A stretch of DNA of 64,000 bases from Leucobacter sp. OLIS6 (GCF_002752355.1 NZ_MRAV01000009.1:62001-126000); one strand, 5' to 3'. Counted from the first letter of the stretch, positions 1 through 9,435 are shown. Numbers and translations: made by a program. The notes: generated from the letters alone by a model not told the origin.

Positions 1-783
1 GCCGTGCAGCTCGGCCACGCGGGGCGCAAGGCATCGACCTACCCCTGGATGCCCGGCGGTCCCGAGGGCTCGGTTCCGGTGAGCGCGGGCGGCTGGCCGA
101 CCGTCGCGCCGTCCGCCGTCGCCTTCGACGACTTCGCGGAACCCCGGGCGCTCGACTCCGACGAGCTGCCCGACCTGGTGCGCGCGTTCGTCGACGCGGC
201 CTCGCGGGCGGTGCGCGCCGGGCTCGACGCCGTCGAGATCCACGCGGCGCACGGGTACCTGCTGCACCAGTTCCTCTCGCCGCTCTCGAACTTCCGCACC
301 GACGCGTACGGCGGATCGCTCGAGAATCGGGCACGCCTGCTGCGCGAGGTCGTCGGCGCCGTCCGCGCCGAGCACCCCGCGCTCCCGATCCTGGTGCGGA
401 TCTCGGCGACCGACTGGATCCCCGGCGGCTTCGAGCTGCACGAGGCGCAGCAGGTCGCCGTGTGGATCGCCGAGGACGGCGCCGATCTCGTCGACTGCTC
501 CACGGGCGGCAACGCGCCGAGCGCGCCGATCCCGGTCGGTCCCTCGTACCAGGTGCACTGCGCCGCGGCCGTGCGCGAAGCGGGGATCCCGACGGGTGCG
601 GTCGGTCTCATCACCGAGGCTGCGCAGGCCGAGGGCATCCTCGTCACGGGCCAGGCCGACGTGGTGCTGCTCGGTCGCGCACTGCTGCGGGATCCGCACC
701 TGCCGCTGCGCTGGGCGCACGAACTGCGGGCACCGGGTGCGGACGCGCTCGTCCCCCGGCAGTACTGGCGGGCCCGCTTCTGA
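1..783 (+). CDS. NADH:flavin oxidoreductase, old yellow enzyme family (5' truncated)
   Basis: C-terminal about 260 residues of an FMN-dependent ene-reductase of the old yellow enzyme family, closest in style to the YqjM class. The first visible residues read AVQLGHAGRKA, the conserved strand with the substrate-binding His and the Arg contacting FMN. Further on come HAAHGYLLHQFLSP, the NR and RISATDW segments of the TIM barrel, and a C-terminal GRALLRDP that normally closes the FMN phosphate site. The N-terminal third lies outside the window, so the start and the active-site Cys/Thr cannot be seen. The likely role is reduction of activated C=C bonds; the substrate is unknown. Confidence 0.9.
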   Translation, partial: AVQLGHAGRKASTYPWMPGGPEGSVPVSAGGWPTVAPSAVAFDDFAEPRALDSDELPDLVRAFVDAASRAVRAGLDAVEIHAAHGYLLHQFLSPLSNFRTDAYGGSLENRARLLREVVGAVRAEHPALPILVRISATDWIPGGFELHEAQQVAVWIAEDGADLVDCSTGGNAPSAPIPVGPSYQVHCAAAVREAGIPTGAVGLITEAAQAEGILVTGQADVVLLGRALLRDPHLPLRWAHELRAPGADALVPRQYWRARF

Positions 784-813
784 CCGTCCCTCCCCGATGT
801 CGGCGGGCACCCC

Positions 814-819
814 TAGAGT
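814..819 (+). promoter_or_regulatory. -10 element of a leaderless-type promoter
   Basis: TAGAGT lies 6 bases before the ATG at 826 and no Shine-Dalgarno sequence precedes that ATG. A transcript starting 6-7 bases after the hexamer would begin at the start codon. Confidence 0.5.
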
Positions 820-825
820 GATGCC

Positions 826-2034
826 ATGACCGACCCCGCGCTCTCCGCCGGCACCGCCGACCTCATCGGCTGGCGCATGCGCTCGCTCGGCCTCTGGGCG
901 GCGTTGCCCGGTGCTGCTGCCACGGAGCAGCCCGACGGCGCCGAGCAGCCCGACGGCGCCGAGCGCGTCCACGCGGTCGCGCAGGGCCTGCTCGCGCTCC
1001 AGGGGCAGGACTGGCACGCCTCGCGCTGGGCGCTCGGGCTCCGAGCGCCGGGCACCTCCGACACCGACGTGCGCGAGGCGTTCGCCCGCGGCCTCGTCGT
1101 GCGCTCCTGGCCCATGCGCGGCACCATCCACGTCGTACCCGCCGAGGACATCGGCTGGATGCAGCAGGCCACGAACCACCGGGTACTGCCCGGGGCGGCC
1201 AAGCGCCGAGCGGTACTCGGCCTCGACGACGAGTCGCTCGCGCGCATGACCGACGTCGCCGTCGCCGCGCTCACCGGCGGGAGGTCGCTCTCGCGCGACG
1301 AACTCGCCGAGGCCTGGGCCGAGGCCGGCATCGAGGTGCAGAGCGCCTGGCGCTACCACGTGGTCTGGTGGCTCTGCCAGAACGGCCTGCTCGTGCAGGG
1401 TCCCAGCACCGACGGCGGCGAGCCGCGACTCGTGCTCGCCGAAGAGTGGATCCGCGCGCCGCGCGCGCTCGACGGCGATGAAGCGCTGGCCGAACTGGCG
1501 GCGCGGTTCGCCCGCGGTCGCGGTCCGGTTCAGGATCGCGACTTCGCCTGGTGGACCGGCCTGCCCGTCACCGTCGCCCGCCGGGGCATCGCCGCGGCGG
1601 CGTCCGAGCGGCGGCTCGCACCCGTCGAGGTCGACGACGCGCGCTACTGGGCGGAGCCCGCGCTGCTCGACGGTCCGAGCACGATCCTCACGGGCGATAC
1701 CGCGGCCGCGGCGGGCGTGCCCGAGGTGCTGCTGCTCCCCGGCTTCGACGAGCACCTGCTCGGCTACACCGAACGCTCGTCCGTGCTCGCCCCCGAGCAC
1801 TTCGAGCGCATCGTCCCCGGCCGCAACGGCATGTTCCGAGCGACGGTGGTCGAGCGGGGACGCGTGCGCGGCATCTGGCTCAGGACGCCACGCGCGAAGG
1901 CGACCCGCATCGACGCGGAGCTCTTCCCCGGTGGCGGCAGGCTCGGCGCACGCGCGCTCCGGCCGCACGCCGCGGCCTGGGGCGCGTTCCAGGGCGTCAC
2001 CGCGGAGATCGGCTCGGTCGGCACGGTCCGCTGA
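826..2034 (+). CDS. Winged-helix DNA-binding protein, AlkZ-like family
   Basis: A 402-residue protein of the family annotated as winged helix DNA-binding domain-containing protein (HTH_42), which includes the interstrand-crosslink DNA glycosylases AlkZ/AlkX. It has a QxQ signature at Gln59-Gly-Gln61 followed by DWHASRWALG, and the conserved RSWPMRGTIHVV segment near residue 95, both typical of the family. QxQ is the catalytic motif in AlkZ, so base-excision activity on alkylated DNA is plausible but not shown. Residues 34-46 carry a doubled EQPDGA encoded by an exact 18-bp tandem repeat (925-960), probably a slippage product in a surface loop. The gene appears monocistronic. Confidence 0.75.
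   Translation: MTDPALSAGTADLIGWRMRSLGLWAALPGAAATEQPDGAEQPDGAERVHAVAQGLLALQGQDWHASRWALGLRAPGTSDTDVREAFARGLVVRSWPMRGTIHVVPAEDIGWMQQATNHRVLPGAAKRRAVLGLDDESLARMTDVAVAALTGGRSLSRDELAEAWAEAGIEVQSAWRYHVVWWLCQNGLLVQGPSTDGGEPRLVLAEEWIRAPRALDGDEALAELAARFARGRGPVQDRDFAWWTGLPVTVARRGIAAAASERRLAPVEVDDARYWAEPALLDGPSTILTGDTAAAAGVPEVLLLPGFDEHLLGYTERSSVLAPEHFERIVPGRNGMFRATVVERGRVRGIWLRTPRAKATRIDAELFPGGGRLGARALRPHAAAWGAFQGVTAEIGSVGTVR
925..960 (+). repeat. Two exact 18-bp tandem units inside a gene
   Basis: The unit at 925-942 is repeated exactly at 943-960. It is in frame and adds six residues (EQPDGA twice) to the N-terminal region of the winged-helix protein. Copy number could vary between strains. Confidence 0.8.
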
Positions 2035-2107
2035 CCGAACGGCTCCGCGGCGGACCGCGTCGCAAAGCCCGGCAGCACGGCCCGGGTTCCCTCAGCGCAC
2101 CCGTCGG

Positions 2108-2113
2108 TACGCT
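2108..2113 (+). promoter_or_regulatory. -10 element of a leaderless-type promoter
   Basis: TACGCT lies 6 bases before the ATG at 2120 with no Shine-Dalgarno sequence in between, as for several other genes in this window. Confidence 0.5.
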
Positions 2114-2119
2114 GAGTGC

Positions 2120-3898
2120 ATGGAACTCGCACTGCTCGCCGTGCTCGGCCTGGTCATCGTGGTCGGAGTATCCATGCTGTCCGGCCGCATCGGCGTCGCC
2201 GCACCCCTGCTCCTCGTCGTGCTCGGCATCGGCATCGGCTACGTCCCCGGCGTTCCGCCCGTGAACCTCGATCCCGAGATAATCCTGCTCGGTGTGCTGC
2301 CGCCGCTGCTCTATTCGGCCGCCGTCAACGTGCCGATCCTCGATCTGCGCCGCAACGTCGGCCCCATCGCGGGCCTCTCGGTGGTGCTGGTGATCGTGTC
2401 GTCCGTGGCGATCGGCGCGCTGCTGCACCTGGCGGTGCCCCAGATCCCGCTCGCCGCGGCGATCGCCCTCGGCGCGGTCGTCGCGCCCACCGACGCCGTC
2501 GCGGCGACCTCGATCGGCAAGCGTCTCGGCATGCCCCCGCGCCTCGTCACGATCCTCGAGGGCGAGAGCCTCGTCAACGACGCCACCTCGCTCGTGCTCC
2601 TCCGCACCGCCATCGCGGCGGTGGCCGGCAGCTTCGTCTTCTGGGAGGCCGTCGGCCAGTTCGCCTTCGCCGTCTCGGTCGCGGTGGTGATCGGTCTGCT
2701 CATCGGCGTGCTCACCGTCTGGCTCCGGTCGAAGCTCGTCAACCCGGTCTACGACACCATCGTCTCGTTCACCGTGCCGTTCATCTCGTTCGTGCCGACC
2801 GAGGCCGTCGGCGCCTCGGGCGTGCTCGCCGTCGTGATCACCGGCCTCTACTCGGGGCATCACGCGGCGAAGAAGTTCAGCGCCACCTCCCGCATCAACG
2901 AGCGGCTCAACTGGCGCACCGTGCAGTTCATCCTCGAGAACGGCGTGTTCCTGGTGATGGGTCTGCAACTGCACACCCTCGTCGACCAGGTCGGCGACAG
3001 CGAGGTCACGATCGTGCACATCGGACTCATCTCGGTCGGCGTCGTCGCGATCCTGATCCTCTGCCGCATGATCTTCATGATCCCGCTGGTGAAGTCCCTC
3101 GCCCGCGCGCTGCCGCGCTACGAGGCCCGGGCCACCGGCATGCGCAGGCTCGTCTCGCGGGCCCGCACCATCGAAGTGCCCGAGGAGAAGAGCGAGCGCT
3201 ACGCGGCGAAGCTGCAGCGGGTCGAGCGCATGGCCCGGCGCACGGCTGCGGACCTGGAGCACGCGCAGACGCAGAGCTTCGGCTGGCGCGGCGCCTTCAT
3301 CCTCGGCTGGAGCGGCATGCGGGGCGTGGTCACGCTCGCCGCGGCCCAGTCGATCCCCACGACCGTGCCCTACCGTCCCCAGCTCGTGCTCATCGCCTTC
3401 ATCGTCGCCACGATCACGCTGCTCCTGCACGGGCTCAGCCTGCCCTGGGTGATCCGCCGTCTGCGCCCCGCGGGCCCCACCGCCGACGAGCGCTCCGACG
3501 AGCTCGTCTCGCTCGGACAGGACCTCGTGGAGGAGGCGACGACCGCGCTCGACGGGATCATCGAGCGCGAGCGCGCGCTCGCCGAGGCCGACCCGTCGCA
3601 CCGAGTCCCGTCCGAGGCCGTCGCGAAACGCGTGCGGGCGAGCGCGCAGAACGCGCTCGCGCCGCTCGCCTTCGCGGTCGCCGCCGAGCAGCACTCGGGC
3701 GAATCCGACGCCGAACCGAGCGAGATGGAGCGGGAAGCCTTCGAATACCTGCGGCTCGCCCGCCTCGTGCTCGAGGCCCAGCGCGACGCGCTGCTCGAAG
3801 AGCGCGCCATCGGCCAGTACAGCTCGCAGGCGCTGCGCACGGCCGAGCTCGCGCTCGACGCGCACGAATCCCGGCTCACGCCGCCGCAGCATCACTGA
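2120..3898 (+). CDS. Na+/H+ antiporter, CPA1 family
   Basis: A 592-residue cation/proton antiporter of the CPA1 (NhaP/Nhe) type in the cytoplasmic membrane. About twelve hydrophobic segments fill residues 1-470. The ion-site motifs are visible as APTDAVA (Thr124-Asp125) and LVNDATS (Asn153-Asp154). A cytoplasmic tail of about 110 charged, helical residues (from about 480) follows and may be regulatory. The ATG at 2120 is chosen because the N-terminal helix [16 protein letters not shown] starts there and a TACGCT hexamer sits just upstream; the open frame extends far upstream but only as a shadow of the preceding gene. Likely role: pH and sodium homeostasis. Confidence 0.9.
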   Translation: MELALLAVLGLVIVVGVSMLSGRIGVAAPLLLVVLGIGIGYVPGVPPVNLDPEIILLGVLPPLLYSAAVNVPILDLRRNVGPIAGLSVVLVIVSSVAIGALLHLAVPQIPLAAAIALGAVVAPTDAVAATSIGKRLGMPPRLVTILEGESLVNDATSLVLLRTAIAAVAGSFVFWEAVGQFAFAVSVAVVIGLLIGVLTVWLRSKLVNPVYDTIVSFTVPFISFVPTEAVGASGVLAVVITGLYSGHHAAKKFSATSRINERLNWRTVQFILENGVFLVMGLQLHTLVDQVGDSEVTIVHIGLISVGVVAILILCRMIFMIPLVKSLARALPRYEARATGMRRLVSRARTIEVPEEKSERYAAKLQRVERMARRTAADLEHAQTQSFGWRGAFILGWSGMRGVVTLAAAQSIPTTVPYRPQLVLIAFIVATITLLLHGLSLPWVIRRLRPAGPTADERSDELVSLGQDLVEEATTALDGIIERERALAEADPSHRVPSEAVAKRVRASAQNALAPLAFAVAAEQHSGESDAEPSEMEREAFEYLRLARLVLEAQRDALLEERAIGQYSSQALRTAELALDAHESRLTPPQHH

Positions 3899-3998
3899 GC
3901 TCGTGCCCGCCCGCTACGCTGGGTCCCGACGCGCCGCTGCAGGGCAGGCGCCCGGATCCGCGACCGCGGATCCGCACGCGACGAAGGAGCGCACACCC

Positions 3999-4475
3999 AT
4001 GGCCGCATTCAGCACCGCAGACCTGGTCGACGAGCTCGGCGACGCCGTGCAGTCCGTCTCGCTCCAGTTCCAGAACATCGGCGGGCACGCGCGATTCAGC
4101 GGCCCCATCCGCACCGTGCGCTGCCACCGCGACAACGCGCTGCTCAAGGCGATCCTCTCGACGCCCGGCGACGGGGCCGTGCTCGTGGTCGACGGCGGGG
4201 GCTCGCTGGAATCCGCGCTCGTGGGCGACCTCATCGCCGCGCTCGGCGTCGAGCACGGCTGGGCCGGGATCATCGTCAACGGGGTGATCCGCGATCGCGT
4301 CGCCATCGGCGAGCTGCCCATCGGCATGAAGGCGCTCGGCAGCAACCCCCGCAAGTCGAGCAAGACCGGCGCCGGCGAGGCCGACGTGGTGGTGTCGTTC
4401 GGCGGCGCGACCTTCCGGCCGGGCGCGACCGTGTGGAGCGACGAGGACGGGATCCTCACCGACGGCGAGGTCTGA
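3999..4475 (+). CDS. rraA: RraA family protein
   Basis: A 158-residue RraA-like protein. The family contains the regulator of RNase E and the structurally identical 4-hydroxy-4-methyl-2-oxoglutarate aldolases/oxaloacetate decarboxylases. The signature [15 protein letters not shown] followed by IIVNGVIRD supplies the Gly-rich loop and the Arg-Asp pair that bind substrate and metal in the aldolases, so an enzymatic role is possible. The start at 3999 follows a good ribosome-binding site (GAAGGAG, 3983-3989), and a TACGCT promoter hexamer occurs at 3915-3920. The gene is convergent with the nicotinamidase gene, with only 3 bases between the stop codons. Confidence 0.88.
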   Translation: MAAFSTADLVDELGDAVQSVSLQFQNIGGHARFSGPIRTVRCHRDNALLKAILSTPGDGAVLVVDGGGSLESALVGDLIAALGVEHGWAGIIVNGVIRDRVAIGELPIGMKALGSNPRKSSKTGAGEADVVVSFGGATFRPGATVWSDEDGILTDGEV

Positions 4476-4478
4476 CCG

Positions 4479-5054
4479 CTACGGGGCGATCCCCACACCC
4501 GCCGCGGCGAGCTCCTTGAGCGCTGCGGCCGAGGTCTCGGGCGCGACGCCCGCGATGAGCTCGGTCCGCACGGCGACCGCGAGGCCCGCGGCCAGCGCGT
4601 CGAGCGCCGAAGCGCGGACGCAGTAGTCGGTCGCGATGCCGACCACGTCGAGCGCGTCGATCCCGGCCTCCGAGAGCACGTCGACCAGGCGGGCTCCGCG
4701 CGTGGTCACTCCCTCGAACGCCGAGTAGGCAGGCTCCCCCATGCCCTTGCGCACGTGCACGTCGATGCGCCCCACGTCGAGCGCGTCATGGTACGCGGCG
4801 CCTTCGGTGCCCGCGACGCAGTGCCTCGGCCAAGTACCGGTGAAGTCGGGCTGCTCGCCGTCGGCCGCGAAGTGCCCGCCGTTCGACCCCTCGGGGTCGT
4901 GCCAGTCGCGCGAGGCGATCACGAGCGCATAGCCGGGATCGCTCCGCAGCAGCTCCGTGATCCCGGCGGCGACCGCGGCACCGCCCTCGACCCCGAGCGC
5001 GCCGCCCTCGGTGAAGTCCTTCTGCACGTCGACGATCAGCAGCCCGCGAGCCAT
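4479..5054 (-). CDS. pncA: Nicotinamidase
   Basis: A 191-residue isochorismatase-fold hydrolase that deamidates nicotinamide to nicotinate for NAD salvage. The catalytic triad is readable: Asp9 in LLIVDVQKDF, Lys in HVRKGMG near residue 102, and Cys in ATDYCVRASALDA near residue 144. The metal-site residues lie in SRDWHDPEGSNGGHF. Length and motif order match bacterial PncA. The ATG at 5054 has a GAGGGGA ribosome-binding site. The gene is transcribed alone on the minus strand. Confidence 0.93.
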   Translation of the reverse strand: MARGLLIVDVQKDFTEGGALGVEGGAAVAAGITELLRSDPGYALVIASRDWHDPEGSNGGHFAADGEQPDFTGTWPRHCVAGTEGAAYHDALDVGRIDVHVRKGMGEPAYSAFEGVTTRGARLVDVLSEAGIDALDVVGIATDYCVRASALDALAAGLAVAVRTELIAGVAPETSAAALKELAAAGVGIAP

Positions 5055-5125
5055 GCGGCATCCCCTCGCTCGGTGTCGCCCGGATCCGCGCGTTCGCGCG
5101 CCGGACTCACCGCGAGCGTAGCGGG

Positions 5126-5614
5126 TTACTCCTCGAAGCGCACCGGGTTCGCGTGGTGCGCGAACACGATGCTCGTGCGCGTGCTCGACACGGCGGGGTG
5201 CACCGACAGGTGATCCATCACGAACTCGCGGACGTGATCGGCGTCGCGCGCCGCGAGGTGGATGATGAAGTCCTCGACGCCGCCGAGGAAGAAGAGCTGC
5301 ATCACCTCGGGCAGCGACTGCAGCTCGTCGCTGAACTCCTGGATCCGCTGGCGCGCGCCCGAGCGGATGGTCACGCTGACCATCACCTGGAGGTGCATGC
5401 CCATGGCTGCGGGATCCACGCGCGCCGAGAAACCGGTGATGATGCCGCGGGACCCGAGGCTGCGCACGCGCGCCACGCAGGTCGATGCCGCGATGCCCAC
5501 CCGATCCGCCAGTTCGGCGTTGGTAATGCGTCCGTTCAGCTGCAGCTCCTCGACAATCCGTCGGTCGACCTCGTCGAGAGCCACTTCAGAACGCAGATTC
5601 TTCGCCCGATCCAT
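5126..5614 (-). CDS. Lrp/AsnC family regulator, probable alanine dehydrogenase regulator
   Basis: A 162-residue leucine-responsive-type regulator: N-terminal winged helix ([18 protein letters not shown], then [13 protein letters not shown]) and a C-terminal RAM ligand-binding domain with the conserved [14 protein letters not shown] strand. The start at 5614 (MDRAKN) is preferred over an in-frame ATG 13 codons upstream because GGAG lies at the right distance. It is divergent from ald, as AldR/AdeR regulators are in other actinobacteria, and an AT-rich palindrome lies between the two genes. Inference: it senses alanine or another amino acid and controls ald. Confidence 0.88.
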   Translation of the reverse strand: MDRAKNLRSEVALDEVDRRIVEELQLNGRITNAELADRVGIAASTCVARVRSLGSRGIITGFSARVDPAAMGMHLQVMVSVTIRSGARQRIQEFSDELQSLPEVMQLFFLGGVEDFIIHLAARDADHVREFVMDHLSVHPAVSSTRTSIVFAHHANPVRFEE

Positions 5615-5658
5615 GCAGACTCCACTCGAAACAGTTGCTGGTACTGCAATCATTGACG

Positions 5659-5672
5659 ATTTTCGCGAAAAT
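5659..5672. promoter_or_regulatory. 14-bp AT-rich palindrome, candidate Lrp/AldR operator
   Basis: ATTTTCGCGAAAAT is a perfect palindrome in the only AT-rich patch of the lrp-ald gap. Its position 45 bases upstream of the regulator start and 156 bases upstream of ald, and its AT-rich flanks, suit an Lrp-family operator. Confidence 0.55.
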
Positions 5673-5827
5673 TTCCACCGAAAGCCGCGAGATTCGAATA
5701 TGCTTCCATGCGAGTGGTGACCCGCGCAGCGACGAGCGGCGACGATCGGCAGAGCGTCCGACCGGCTCCGAAGCCCGTGCGGCGCGGATCACTCGCTGTC
5801 CCAACGCTGTCATCACAGGAGCACAAC

Positions 5828-6949
5828 ATGCGCGTCGGTATTCCCACCGAGATCAAGAACAACGAGAACCGTGTCGCCATCACCCAGGCCGGCGTCTTCG
5901 AGCTGAAGCGCCGCGGCCACGAGGTGCTGGTCCAGGCGGGTGCCGGCCTCGGCTCCGCCATCACCGACGCCGAGTACGTCGCGGCCGGTGCCACGATCGT
6001 CGAGACCGCCGAGCAGGTCTGGGCCGACTCCGACATGATCCTCAAGGTCAAGGAGCCCATCGCGGCCGAGTACGACAAGATGCGCAAGGGCCAGGTGCTC
6101 TTCACCTACCTGCACCTCGCAGCGGACAAGACCCTCACCGAGAAGGTCCTCGAGTCGGGCACCACCGCCATCGCCTACGAGACCGTGCAGGCCGGCCGCG
6201 CGCTGCCGCTGCTCGCCCCCATGTCCGAGGTCGCCGGTCGTCTCTCGGTCCAGGTCGGCGCGCACTCGCTGATGAAGGCCAACGGCGGCCGCGGCATGCT
6301 GCTCGGCGGCGTCACCGCGACCCGTCGCGGCAAGGTCGTCGTCATCGGCGGCGGCGCTGCGGGCGAGCAGGCCGCTCGCATGGCCTTCGGCCTCGGCGCG
6401 GACGTCACCGTCATCGACATCGCCCTGCCCCGCCTCAAGCAGCTCGAGGACGAGTTCAACGGTCGCATCCAGACCCGCACCTCGAACGCGCACAACATCA
6501 CCGAGGCGCTCAAGGAAGCCGATCTCGTCATCGGTTCCGTGCTGATCCCGGGCGAGAAGGCGCCGAAGCTCGTCACCGACGAGATGGTCGCGCAGATGAA
6601 GCAGGGCTCCGTGCTCGTCGACATCGCGATCGACCAGGGCGGCTGCTTCGAGAACTCGCACCCGACCACGCACGACGATCCCACCTTCCCGGTGCACAAC
6701 TCGATCTACTACTGCGTGGCGAACATGCCGGGCGCGGTCCCCGAGACCTCGACCGCGGCGCTCACCAACGCCACCCTCCCCTACGTCGTCGCACTCGCCG
6801 ACAAGGGCTGGGTCGCCGCGCTCAAGTCCGATGAGGCGCTCGCCAAGGGCCTCAACGCCCACGACGGCGTGCTGACCTTCAAGGGCGTCGCCGACGCGTT
6901 CCCGGAGCTCGCATTCTCGAGCGTCGAGGACGTGCTCGCGAACGCCTAA
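5828..6949 (+). CDS. ald: Alanine dehydrogenase
   Basis: A 373-residue NAD-dependent alanine dehydrogenase, catalysing L-alanine + NAD+ + H2O = pyruvate + ammonia + NADH. Key residues are in standard positions: Lys75 in LKVKEP and His96 in TYLHLAAD for pyruvate binding and catalysis, and the dinucleotide site [15 protein letters not shown] near residue 177. The N-terminus [17 protein letters not shown] is canonical. The ATG at 5828 follows CAGGAG at 5815-5820. A rho-independent hairpin follows the stop. The divergent Lrp-type regulator is expected to control it. Confidence 0.97.
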   Translation: MRVGIPTEIKNNENRVAITQAGVFELKRRGHEVLVQAGAGLGSAITDAEYVAAGATIVETAEQVWADSDMILKVKEPIAAEYDKMRKGQVLFTYLHLAADKTLTEKVLESGTTAIAYETVQAGRALPLLAPMSEVAGRLSVQVGAHSLMKANGGRGMLLGGVTATRRGKVVVIGGGAAGEQAARMAFGLGADVTVIDIALPRLKQLEDEFNGRIQTRTSNAHNITEALKEADLVIGSVLIPGEKAPKLVTDEMVAQMKQGSVLVDIAIDQGGCFENSHPTTHDDPTFPVHNSIYYCVANMPGAVPETSTAALTNATLPYVVALADKGWVAALKSDEALAKGLNAHDGVLTFKGVADAFPELAFSSVEDVLANA

Positions 6950-6968
6950 GCGTTCACGCACTGCGCAG

Positions 6969-7000
6969 GCGGGGTCCGTTCCGAGAGGAGCGGGCCCCGC
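6969..7000 (+). terminator. Hairpin terminator of ald
   Basis: Arms 6969-6978 and 6991-7000 pair over 10 bp with one G:U; the loop is 12 bases. It starts 20 bases after the ald stop. The downstream tract is only weakly T-rich. Confidence 0.7.
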
Positions 7001-7056
7001 TGCTATTCTCGGTCAGCCCCGAAACCCGCACATCGCCGTTCCCTCCGAGGAGTCTC

Positions 7057-7551
7057 ATGGATCTGAAGTTCAGCTTCGCCGACCGGCAGCCGGCCGCGCA
7101 TGACCACGACGCTGAGGGCGCCGCGATGCCGCCGGGAAGCCGCGCGCTGCCGTTCAGCACGGCTCCTTCAGCGACGAGCTCGGAGCTGATCCTGCGCGTG
7201 TCGCGCGCAGGCGGAGACGCCGCCGACAGCCCCGTGATCGGCGAGGCGCTCTCCGGCGACGGCGTGAGCTATGGACGCTCCGAGGTTCGCCTGCGCGGCG
7301 CCGCGGGCGATCTCGAGGCGCTGTCGGCGACCGTGCGATCGGCCACGGCCCGCGTCGTCGCCGAGCTCGGCGATCCGCTGTCGAGCTCCATCACCCGCCT
7401 CGAACTCGCGCTGGACGGCACCGAGGCCTCCGTCGCGGCCCTGCTCGCGCTCGATCCGGGATCAGGCCCGGGCGAACTCGCTCGCGCCTCGGAGGCGTTC
7501 CAGATGCGCACGGGGCTGGCCGTCGGCACGCCGGTCGTGCAGGCGGGCTGA
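7057..7551 (+). CDS. Hypothetical protein
   Basis: A 164-residue protein I do not recognise. It has no signal peptide or membrane segment. The first about 45 residues look disordered, and the rest alternates short strands and Ala-rich helices (residues 45-160). The ATG at 7057 has a strong GAGGAG ribosome-binding site, and a possible -10 (TATTCT) lies at 7003-7008, so expression is credible. It converges on the iron ABC transporter ATPase gene, and no functional link to it is visible. Confidence 0.7.
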   Translation: MDLKFSFADRQPAAHDHDAEGAAMPPGSRALPFSTAPSATSSELILRVSRAGGDAADSPVIGEALSGDGVSYGRSEVRLRGAAGDLEALSATVRSATARVVAELGDPLSSSITRLELALDGTEASVAALLALDPGSGPGELARASEAFQMRTGLAVGTPVVQAG

Positions 7552-7599
7552 CCGGCCCGTCCGGCTCGTCACATCCCCGGGTCGACGACGCCCCGGCCG

Positions 7600-8388
7600 C
7601 TACCGTCGCACCACCATCGGAGTCCCCGTCACCGGGTCCTCGATGACGACGGACTCGATGCCGAACACCTCGTGCATGCGCTCGGGCGTGATCAGATCGG
7701 CGGGTGCGCCCGTCGCGACCACGCGACCGTCCTTCATCAGCACGAGGTGGTCCGCGTACCGGGCGGCTTGGTTCAGGTCGTGCAGCACGGCGATCACCGT
7801 CTTGCCGTCGGCGTTCAGCCCGCGCAGCAGGTCCAGCAGCTCGAACTGGTGCGCGATATCGAGGAAGGTCGTCGGCTCGTCGAGGAGCATGACGGGTGTT
7901 TGCTGGGCGAGCAGCAGCGCGACCCACACGCGCTGGCGCTGCCCGCCGGAGAGCTGGTCGACGGCGCGGCCCGCCAGTTCCTCGGTGCGGGTCGCCGCGA
8001 GCGCCCGCCGAGTGGCCTCCGCGTCGGCCGCGGTCCACCGGCGCAGCGGAGTGTGATGCGGATAGCGTCCGCGCGAGACCAGATCGGCGACGCGCATCCC
8101 CTCGGGAGCGACCGCGTCCTGCGGGAGCAGGCCCATCCGGCGCGCGAGTTCCTTCGTGCCGTATTCGGCGAGCGCCCGCCCGTCGAACAGTACCTCGCCG
8201 GACACGGGTTTGAGCACGCGCGCGAGCGCGCGCAGCACCGTCGACTTCCCCGACGCATTGGGTCCGAGGATCACGGTGAACGCGCCCGCCGGCAGATCCA
8301 GGTCGACTCCATCGACGACGATGCGATCGTCGTAGGCGACGACGAGCTCACGCGACTCGAGCGCAGGGACGGGGACGGGGACGGGCAT
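7600..8388 (-). CDS. Iron-siderophore ABC transporter, ATP-binding protein
   Basis: A 262-residue FecE/FepC-type ATPase. Walker A is GPNASGKST (42-50), the signature LSGGQRQRVW starts at 146, and Walker B is VMLLDEPTTFLD (166-177), the Phe-Leu-Asp form typical of siderophore/B12 importers. The switch His is in VLHDLNQA. The start at 8388 gives MPVPVPVPALESREL; a longer frame reaching 8661 runs through the intercistronic hairpin and is not credible. It follows the binding-protein gene on the minus strand, 73 bases downstream, and would energise the two permeases encoded rightward from 9456. Confidence 0.93.
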   Translation of the reverse strand: MPVPVPVPALESRELVVAYDDRIVVDGVDLDLPAGAFTVILGPNASGKSTVLRALARVLKPVSGEVLFDGRALAEYGTKELARRMGLLPQDAVAPEGMRVADLVSRGRYPHHTPLRRWTAADAEATRRALAATRTEELAGRAVDQLSGGQRQRVWVALLLAQQTPVMLLDEPTTFLDIAHQFELLDLLRGLNADGKTVIAVLHDLNQAARYADHLVLMKDGRVVATGAPADLITPERMHEVFGIESVVIEDPVTGTPMVVRR

Positions 8389-8410
8389 GCGATTCCTTCG
8401 AACGAGAGTC

Positions 8411-8450
8411 CGCCCGGGAGCGGGGCGCTGACGCGCCGCGCTCCCGGGCG
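8411..8450 (-). terminator. Intercistronic stem-loop between binding protein and ATPase genes
   Basis: Outer arms 8411-8422 and 8439-8450 pair perfectly over 12 bp. After one mismatch the inner GGCGC/GCGCC pair closes a TGAC loop, giving a 17-bp stem. It sits inside an apparent operon, where such hairpins can protect upstream mRNA or terminate partly so that more binding protein than ATPase is made. Confidence 0.6.
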
Positions 8451-8461
8451 CAGCCAGAGTG

Positions 8462-9415
8462 TCAGCCGAGCAGCTGCTCGACCTGATCGATGACGAGCCC
8501 GGCGCCCACGACGCCGATGCCGACCATCCAGGTGTCGTCGTCGACGGAGAACGCGTTCTTCGCTTTGACCGCGGGGATGCCGCCCCAAAGGCCGGTGACC
8601 TTCCGCTCGGTGGTGGCCGCGGGATCGCCGCCCGGGCTGGTGTAGAAGACCACGTCGCCATCGATCTGCTCGTACAGCTCCGGGCTGAGCTCCATCATCG
8701 AGTACTCGTTCCAGGCGCGCTTCGCCCCCAGGTCGAAGCCCATCTCGGTGAGGAGGGTGCCGGAGAAGGTCCCTGGCCCGTAGAGCCGGAAGTTGTCCGA
8801 GCGGAAGCGAACGATCGACGCCGTCTTGCCCGACGCGCCGACGTCCTTCCCGACCGCGGCAGCCCGCTTCTGCACGTCGGAGACGAGCCCGTCCATCTTC
8901 TTCGACTGGTTGACCGCTGCGGCGGTCAGTTCGGCCTGTTCGGTCCAGTTCGTGCCGGTGTCAGCCGAGAACACCGTCGGCGCGATGGCGGACAGCTCGT
9001 CGTACAGGGCTTCGTGCCGCACCTTCGATCCGATGATGAGGTCCGGTGCGAGGTTGGCGATGGCATCGATGTCGGGCTCCGCGATGAACCCCACGGGCTT
9101 CGTGGTCTTCAGCTTGTCGGCGAGGTATGCGGGGAAGCCGCGGCCGGCGCCGATCTCGGGAGCGCCCACGGGCGTGATCCCGAGCGCGACGAGCGCGTCC
9201 AGCGGCGGAGAGTCCAGCACCACGATGCGCTCCGGCACCGAGTCGAACTTCTGCTCTCCCATGGCGTGGGTGACGGTGTAGCTCGATGCCGCGGTCGCGT
9301 CAGGCTCTGACTTTCCGTCGGGAGCGGCACTGCAGGCCGTGGCGAGCAATGACAGTCCGAGGAGGCCGGCCAGCACTGCCGGGATGCGGAGACGACGCAG
9401 GGAGATTCTCTTCAT
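8462..9415 (-). CDS. Iron-siderophore ABC transporter, substrate-binding lipoprotein
   Basis: A 317-residue class III periplasmic-binding-type lipoprotein (FepB/FhuD/FecB superfamily). The signal peptide ends in a lipobox LLATAC with Cys28 as the lipidated residue. Two lobes are joined by a long helix, with the family phrases ERIVVLDSPPLDALVALGI and LIIGSKVRHEALYDELSAIAPTV. It captures ferric siderophore (or heme/cobalamin) at the cell surface. The start codon is 41 bases from that of the divergent permease gene, with an iron box between them. In the leftward direction TTGGTT and TAGGAT, 18 bases apart, form a plausible promoter overlapping the box. Confidence 0.93.
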   Translation of the reverse strand: MKRISLRRLRIPAVLAGLLGLSLLATACSAAPDGKSEPDATAASSYTVTHAMGEQKFDSVPERIVVLDSPPLDALVALGITPVGAPEIGAGRGFPAYLADKLKTTKPVGFIAEPDIDAIANLAPDLIIGSKVRHEALYDELSAIAPTVFSADTGTNWTEQAELTAAAVNQSKKMDGLVSDVQKRAAAVGKDVGASGKTASIVRFRSDNFRLYGPGTFSGTLLTEMGFDLGAKRAWNEYSMMELSPELYEQIDGDVVFYTSPGGDPAATTERKVTGLWGGIPAVKAKNAFSVDDDTWMVGIGVVGAGLVIDQVEQLLG

Positions 9416-9435
9416 GAGACTTCATCCTATGAAGG

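Noticed and set aside
925..960. Treating the 18-bp tandem units in the winged-helix gene as a regulatory repeat
   Set aside because: They are in frame inside a coding region and simply duplicate six residues.
4755..5213. A plus-strand frame opposite pncA
   Set aside because: It is antisense to a clear nicotinamidase gene and has no ribosome-binding site or homology.
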